DNA of 8,052 nucleotides from NCBI GenBank assembly GCA_030151925.1, contig JASLCY010000590.1:1-8052 (forward strand), written 5' to 3'. How positions within the stretch are numbered: position 1 is the first letter of the stretch; each line of letters starts with the position of its first letter. Shown here piece by piece: positions 5,670-8,052 of this stretch. The notes under the pieces are model-generated. The model saw nothing but the letters and a program-made list of their open reading frames with translations. It searched no databases and was not told where the DNA came from. The position numbers and the translations under genes are program-made. The DNA comes from Oligoflexus sp. (lineage in GTDB: Bacteria; Bdellovibrionota_B; Oligoflexia; Oligoflexales; Oligoflexaceae).

Positions 5670-6647
5670 ATGAGTTTCAAGCGACTGCTGCCCGTCTTCG
5701 GAACCCTGCTTTGCCTGGCGCCGCGCCCGCTTTTGGGAAAAGAGCAAAAGGACCTGGATTTCAAAGCGATTCGCCACTATCAGATCACGCTCGAGAGGAG
5801 CCTGCTCGGCGTTTACCGCGAGGGGGCGACGGTCATCGCGTTCCCGGCGGCGACCGATTTCTATTTACGCTCTGATTATAAGGAAACGGAAGTCGAGCCC
5901 GATCTCGGCTTCGGTTCCCTCCATGATCCCTATGATCGCAGCGAACGCGTGGAGTTCGACGCAAAGGGGAAAAAGCGCCTGATACACGGGCTCATCCATG
6001 CCAGCGGCCGTCTCGCCTTCCTCGACAGCCCCTCCCGGCAGCTCCTCATCTGGGACGAGGCTCGCAAGGCCTGGCAGCTGCCCGCGGACTTGATCCTCGA
6101 TACACCGAAGCCGCCGCGCGATGCGAGAGGGGAGCCGACCCGGGCCGAGACCGCGGCGCTCAGGGCGCGCCTCGCCAAGAGCCTGGCGCGGCAGAAGGCC
6201 GAGCCCGACCTGATCAGCGGGATTACGGCGATTCCGAAGGGCTGGCGCGACCGGGACGGCAGCCAGTACGTGATCTGGATGCAGAACGCCGACGCGCCTC
6301 TGCTCACCTTGAAATGCGACCTGCAGACGTTCAAGGTCTGCGAGGTGCAGCGCGCCTGCTTCGTGAAGGGGCTGCGCAAAGGCGAGCCTTCGCTCGTGAC
6401 GAGCATCGCGCTCGACCCTAAGAGCGATGAGCTACTCCTTTTGGAGGGGAGCGAAAAGAAGATCCGCAGGATGAAAGGCGATACCTGCCATGGCCTGCGT
6501 GCTGAAGACGCCTATCAACTGCCGGCGGAGCTGGCGTTCGCTCAAGGAATTTTCGTGGATGATGCCCGTAACCTGTGGTTGGCTCTGAGCCAGCCCGAAG
6601 GTTCGACGAGCGCTTCGCTGTTTACCTGGGCGGCCGCGCGTTGGTGA
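5670..6647 (+). CDS. Secreted hypothetical protein, possibly beta-propeller-like
   Basis: A 325-residue protein of unknown function. Residues 1-23 (MSFKRLLPVFGTLLCLAPRP...) have a basic start and hydrophobic core typical of a Sec signal; Cys15 lies within the core but the preceding Leu-Leu does not fit a lipobox, so a lipoprotein is unlikely. The mature part has short repeating strand-rich units ending in hydrophobic-W or L/I motifs (RLAFLDSPSRQLLIWDE, TSIALDPKSDELLLLEGSEKKIRRM, GIFVDDARNLWLAL), which resemble NHL/YncE-like propeller blades; this is a visual impression only. Four cysteines (216, 224, 230, 273) in the mature chain could form disulfides in the periplasm. A charged, Arg/Ala-rich helix (about 158-178) interrupts the strands. 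The ATG at 5670 has GAGGA 6 nt upstream. The gene stands alone: divergent from the five-gene minus-strand run and convergent with the Omp85 gene, so context gives little functional clue. Confidence 0.75.
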   Translation: MSFKRLLPVFGTLLCLAPRPLLGKEQKDLDFKAIRHYQITLERSLLGVYREGATVIAFPAATDFYLRSDYKETEVEPDLGFGSLHDPYDRSERVEFDAKGKKRLIHGLIHASGRLAFLDSPSRQLLIWDEARKAWQLPADLILDTPKPPRDARGEPTRAETAALRARLAKSLARQKAEPDLISGITAIPKGWRDRDGSQYVIWMQNADAPLLTLKCDLQTFKVCEVQRACFVKGLRKGEPSLVTSIALDPKSDELLLLEGSEKKIRRMKGDTCHGLRAEDAYQLPAELAFAQGIFVDDARNLWLALSQPEGSTSASLFTWAAARW

Positions 6648-6649
6648 TA

Positions 6650-6664
6650 TGATCATGATGATCA
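6650..6664. repeat. 15-bp palindrome TGATCAT-G-ATGATCA
   Basis: Perfect 7-bp inverted repeat around a single central base, 2 bp after the stop codon of the secreted-protein gene. The one-base centre makes it unlikely as an RNA hairpin and more like a dyad for a dimeric DNA-binding protein, but its place after a stop codon is not where an operator is expected. It may be chance. Confidence 0.4.
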
Positions 6665-6733
6665 ATTCTCAGATACAATAAGATCAGGAAATTCTGAGCG
6701 AAACTTTCCGCCTAAAAATTGCATAAAGTCATG

Positions 6734-6757
6734 GAAGGCCTATATTTAAAGGCTTTC
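6734..6757 (+). terminator. Candidate terminator hairpin after the secreted-protein gene
   Basis: GAAGGCCT (6734-6741) pairs with AGGCTTTC (6750-6757) over 8 bp including one G-U, with an 8-nt A/T loop. The G-U pair only works in plus-strand RNA; the minus-strand copy would have an A-C mismatch. No T-tract follows, so it is at best a weak or factor-assisted terminator for the gene ending at 6647. Confidence 0.3.
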
Positions 6758-6773
6758 TGCGAATCCTGAGCGA

Positions 6774-6802
6774 GCGCGGGTTCGAAATCTTAGAACTTGC
6801 GC
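6774..6802 (+). other. Stable hairpin in intergenic RNA (plus strand)
   Basis: GCGCGGGTTC (6774-6783) pairs with GAACTTGCGC (6793-6802) over 10 bp, including two adjacent G-U pairs, around a 9-nt loop GAAATCTTA. A further CGA/TCG pairing (6771-6773 with 6806-6808) is possible across a 3-nt bulge. The G-U pairs become A-C mismatches on the minus strand, so folding favours a plus-strand transcript. No U-tract follows. It could be a 3'-UTR structure, a Rho-limited terminator or part of a small RNA. Confidence 0.4.
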
Positions 6803-6916
6803 GAGTCGAGCGAAGTGCTCTACTGTCTGGTAATACAAGACACAAATATGACGGGTTTTGAGGCAGGGGAAACTGGGGGTTTGGCTACCGGCCCCATAGG
6901 GCGGGTGCGGCTGGAT

Positions 6917-8052
6917 TCAGAAGTTGGCTCCTATGTTCAGGCTCACGACGGCACCGGTCAGCTGGCGATAATTCGAGTTGCCGCGCGGGTTGTCGCAACT
7001 CGTCCTGTTGTCGAGGCAAGGCTTCAGCGGCCAGCCGAGCGAGAGGTTCACGGATCCCAGCGGAGTCAGGTAATTGCCCGCGACGCCGTAGGACACGTAG
7101 TTCTTCGTCCAGAGATAGCTCGGATGCGTGAAGATCGATTCGAAGGAATAGGGCGCGTTGTCGGCGAACTGGGGCTGCCGGCCGTCGGCGGCCGGCGTCG
7201 CCGCGGCCTGCTCGCGCAGGATGGTCTTCTCCTCGCTCTTCGAGAAGGAGCTGTTGCTGCTGTCGAGGAAGGTCGTGACCGCGATCGTCTCGGGAATGAC
7301 CTGGTAACGCAGCTCGAGCTTATGCGCTGAGCGCCTCGAGCCGCCGTCGTAGATCTTCGTGCCGTCCTGGGCGGTGAAGACCGGGCCGAGCGTGTTCTCG
7401 CGGAAGCCGCGGTTGGAATCCGCGCCGCCCGATTCCAGGCGCTCCGAGATCGGCAGCACGTCCGAGCCGTCGAGCCTCTGCACGTTCTCGTAGGTGGTGT
7501 AATTGAAGCCCGCCGCGATCACCAGGTTCGGCACGATCTCGCGATAGACGTTATAACCCAACCCCCAGCGCACGTATTTCACGCCGCCGCCGAGGACGAA
7601 GTTCGCGGTGCTGAGCTCCGTCGTCACCCGATAGCCCTTGGTCGGCCACGCGAGGTTGTTGCGGCCGTCGGTCACGTGCCTCAGCCCGATCTCGCGGATC
7701 TGGATATCGCCGGAATCGATCAGCGTCGCGTCCTTCACGGAGCCGTTCGCCTCCTCGCGCGCCTCCTTATAACGCGTGAAGACCTCGATCAGCGTCTTGG
7801 GCCGCAGCTTCCGCACGCGGTGGCTCGCGGTGGCCTCGGCGGTGCGGGTGATCTCCCAGAGGTTGTCGCGCGCCTGCGCCTGGTAGTTGAAGGCGAGGGT
7901 GCCGTCGACCGGCTTATCGAAGAGCCAGGGCTCGAAGTAGCCGATGCCCGCGTAGCGCCCGAGCAGGGTCTTGCCGGCCAGCGCGGTCTGGTCGCGCTCC
8001 TCGTTCAGCGTGCCCTTCGAGAAGATCTTGCGGCCGTTGCCGTCGATGTTGC
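6917..8052 (-). CDS. Omp85-family outer-membrane assembly protein (BamA/TamA-type barrel), 5' end outside window
   Basis: The C-terminal 377 residues of an Omp85 protein; the POTRA domains and the start lie beyond the right edge, and the reading frame stays open to 8052. These 16-strand barrels insert or assemble outer-membrane proteins. Seen: strand-turn NLAWPTKGYRVTTEL, matching the family's 'N..fPT.G' element; the loop-6 hallmark GGADSNRGFRENTLGP with the invariant Arg-Gly-Phe (codons at 7411-7403); SVNLSLGWPLKP near the end, matching 'lr...gwPl'; and the C-terminal signal SLNIGANF. The GTG at 7816 is internal, not the start. Odd points: an insertion rich in Ser/Glu/Ala (about 7257-7120) before the last strands, and two cysteines in the final loop (PCLDNRTSCDN) that could form a surface disulfide. 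BamA and TamA cannot be separated without the N-terminal part; no skp, lpxD or tamB neighbour is visible. Confidence 0.88.
   Translation of the reverse strand, partial: NIDGNGRKIFSKGTLNEERDQTALAGKTLLGRYAGIGYFEPWLFDKPVDGTLAFNYQAQARDNLWEITRTAEATASHRVRKLRPKTLIEVFTRYKEAREEANGSVKDATLIDSGDIQIREIGLRHVTDGRNNLAWPTKGYRVTTELSTANFVLGGGVKYVRWGLGYNVYREIVPNLVIAAGFNYTTYENVQRLDGSDVLPISERLESGGADSNRGFRENTLGPVFTAQDGTKIYDGGSRRSAHKLELRYQVIPETIAVTTFLDSSNSSFSKSEEKTILREQAAATPAADGRQPQFADNAPYSFESIFTHPSYLWTKNYVSYGVAGNYLTPLGSVNLSLGWPLKPCLDNRTSCDNPRGNSNYRQLTGAVVSLNIGANF

Larger units (their letters stand above)
6648..6916. other. Convergent intergenic region with dyad and hairpins
   Basis: This 269-bp gap between two converging genes is visibly less GC-rich than the flanks up to about 6870. 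No convincing coding frame starts here: plus-strand ATGs at 6656 and 6732 give frames of only 8 and 12 codons with no ribosome-binding site. It contains a 15-bp dyad, a 6-bp inverted repeat CTCAGA/TCTGAG (6668-6673 and 6693-6698) and two hairpins listed separately. A TTGCAT (6719-6724), 16 nt, TATATT (6741-6746) arrangement on the plus strand is a weak promoter-like match, so a small RNA cannot be excluded. Confidence 0.5.

Noticed and set aside
5930..6406. Minus-strand 158-codon frame opposite the secreted-protein gene
   Set aside because: Ser/Arg-rich shadow with no domain; the plus-strand gene has a signal peptide, ribosome-binding site and coherent sequence.
6778..6790. GGGTTCGAAATCT resembles a tRNA T-loop
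   Set aside because: The flanks cannot form a T-arm stem and no acceptor, D or anticodon arm fits on either strand.
6797..7330. Plus-strand 177-codon frame entering the Omp85 gene
   Set aside because: Most of it is antisense to the conserved barrel, and no ribosome-binding site or motif was found.

Overview
The window comes from a GC-rich Gram-negative bacterium. It encodes an Omp85-family outer-membrane barrel, a second small protein with a signal peptide and a C-terminal phenylalanine typical of outer-membrane barrels, and a periplasmic-type secreted protein. The mixture of genes (degenerate GGDEF regulator, HEAT/HEPN-like protein, FabG with a KAS III) would fit a Bdellovibrionota/Oligoflexia or other delta-type proteobacterium, but this is only an impression and no marker gene settles it. 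No mobile element, CRISPR array, tRNA or rRNA was seen.

Layout. Positions 1-5567 hold five genes on the minus strand, transcribed from right to left: a large helical-repeat protein with a C-terminal HEPN-like RNxxxH motif (5567-3078); a degenerate receiver-GGDEF protein (3015-2050); a small outer-membrane barrel protein (2019-1246); a FabG-type 3-oxoacyl-ACP reductase (1189-461); and a KAS III (FabH-like) condensing enzyme cut by the left window edge (449-1). Gaps are 62, 30, 56 and 11 bp and no strong U-tract terminator lies between genes, so they may form one operon, although a 9-bp hairpin sits between the barrel gene and fabG. A divergent 102-bp gap (5568-5669) separates this block from a plus-strand gene for an unknown secreted protein (5670-6647). 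Its stop is followed by a 269-bp, relatively AT-rich intergenic stretch with a 15-bp dyad and two hairpins. The last gene (8052-6917, minus strand, convergent, 5' end outside the window) is the C-terminal barrel of an Omp85 (BamA/TamA-type) assembly protein.

How the parts may work together. FabG and the KAS III are the condensing and reducing steps of fatty-acid or polyketide-type chain building and are almost certainly co-expressed. The regulator has lost the receiver phospho-acceptor and the GGDEF catalytic and GTP-binding residues, so it is probably a non-enzymatic sensor or adaptor. The adjacent large protein with an RNxxxH motif is the least understood and most interesting gene. A link between the two is inferred only from adjacency and common orientation.
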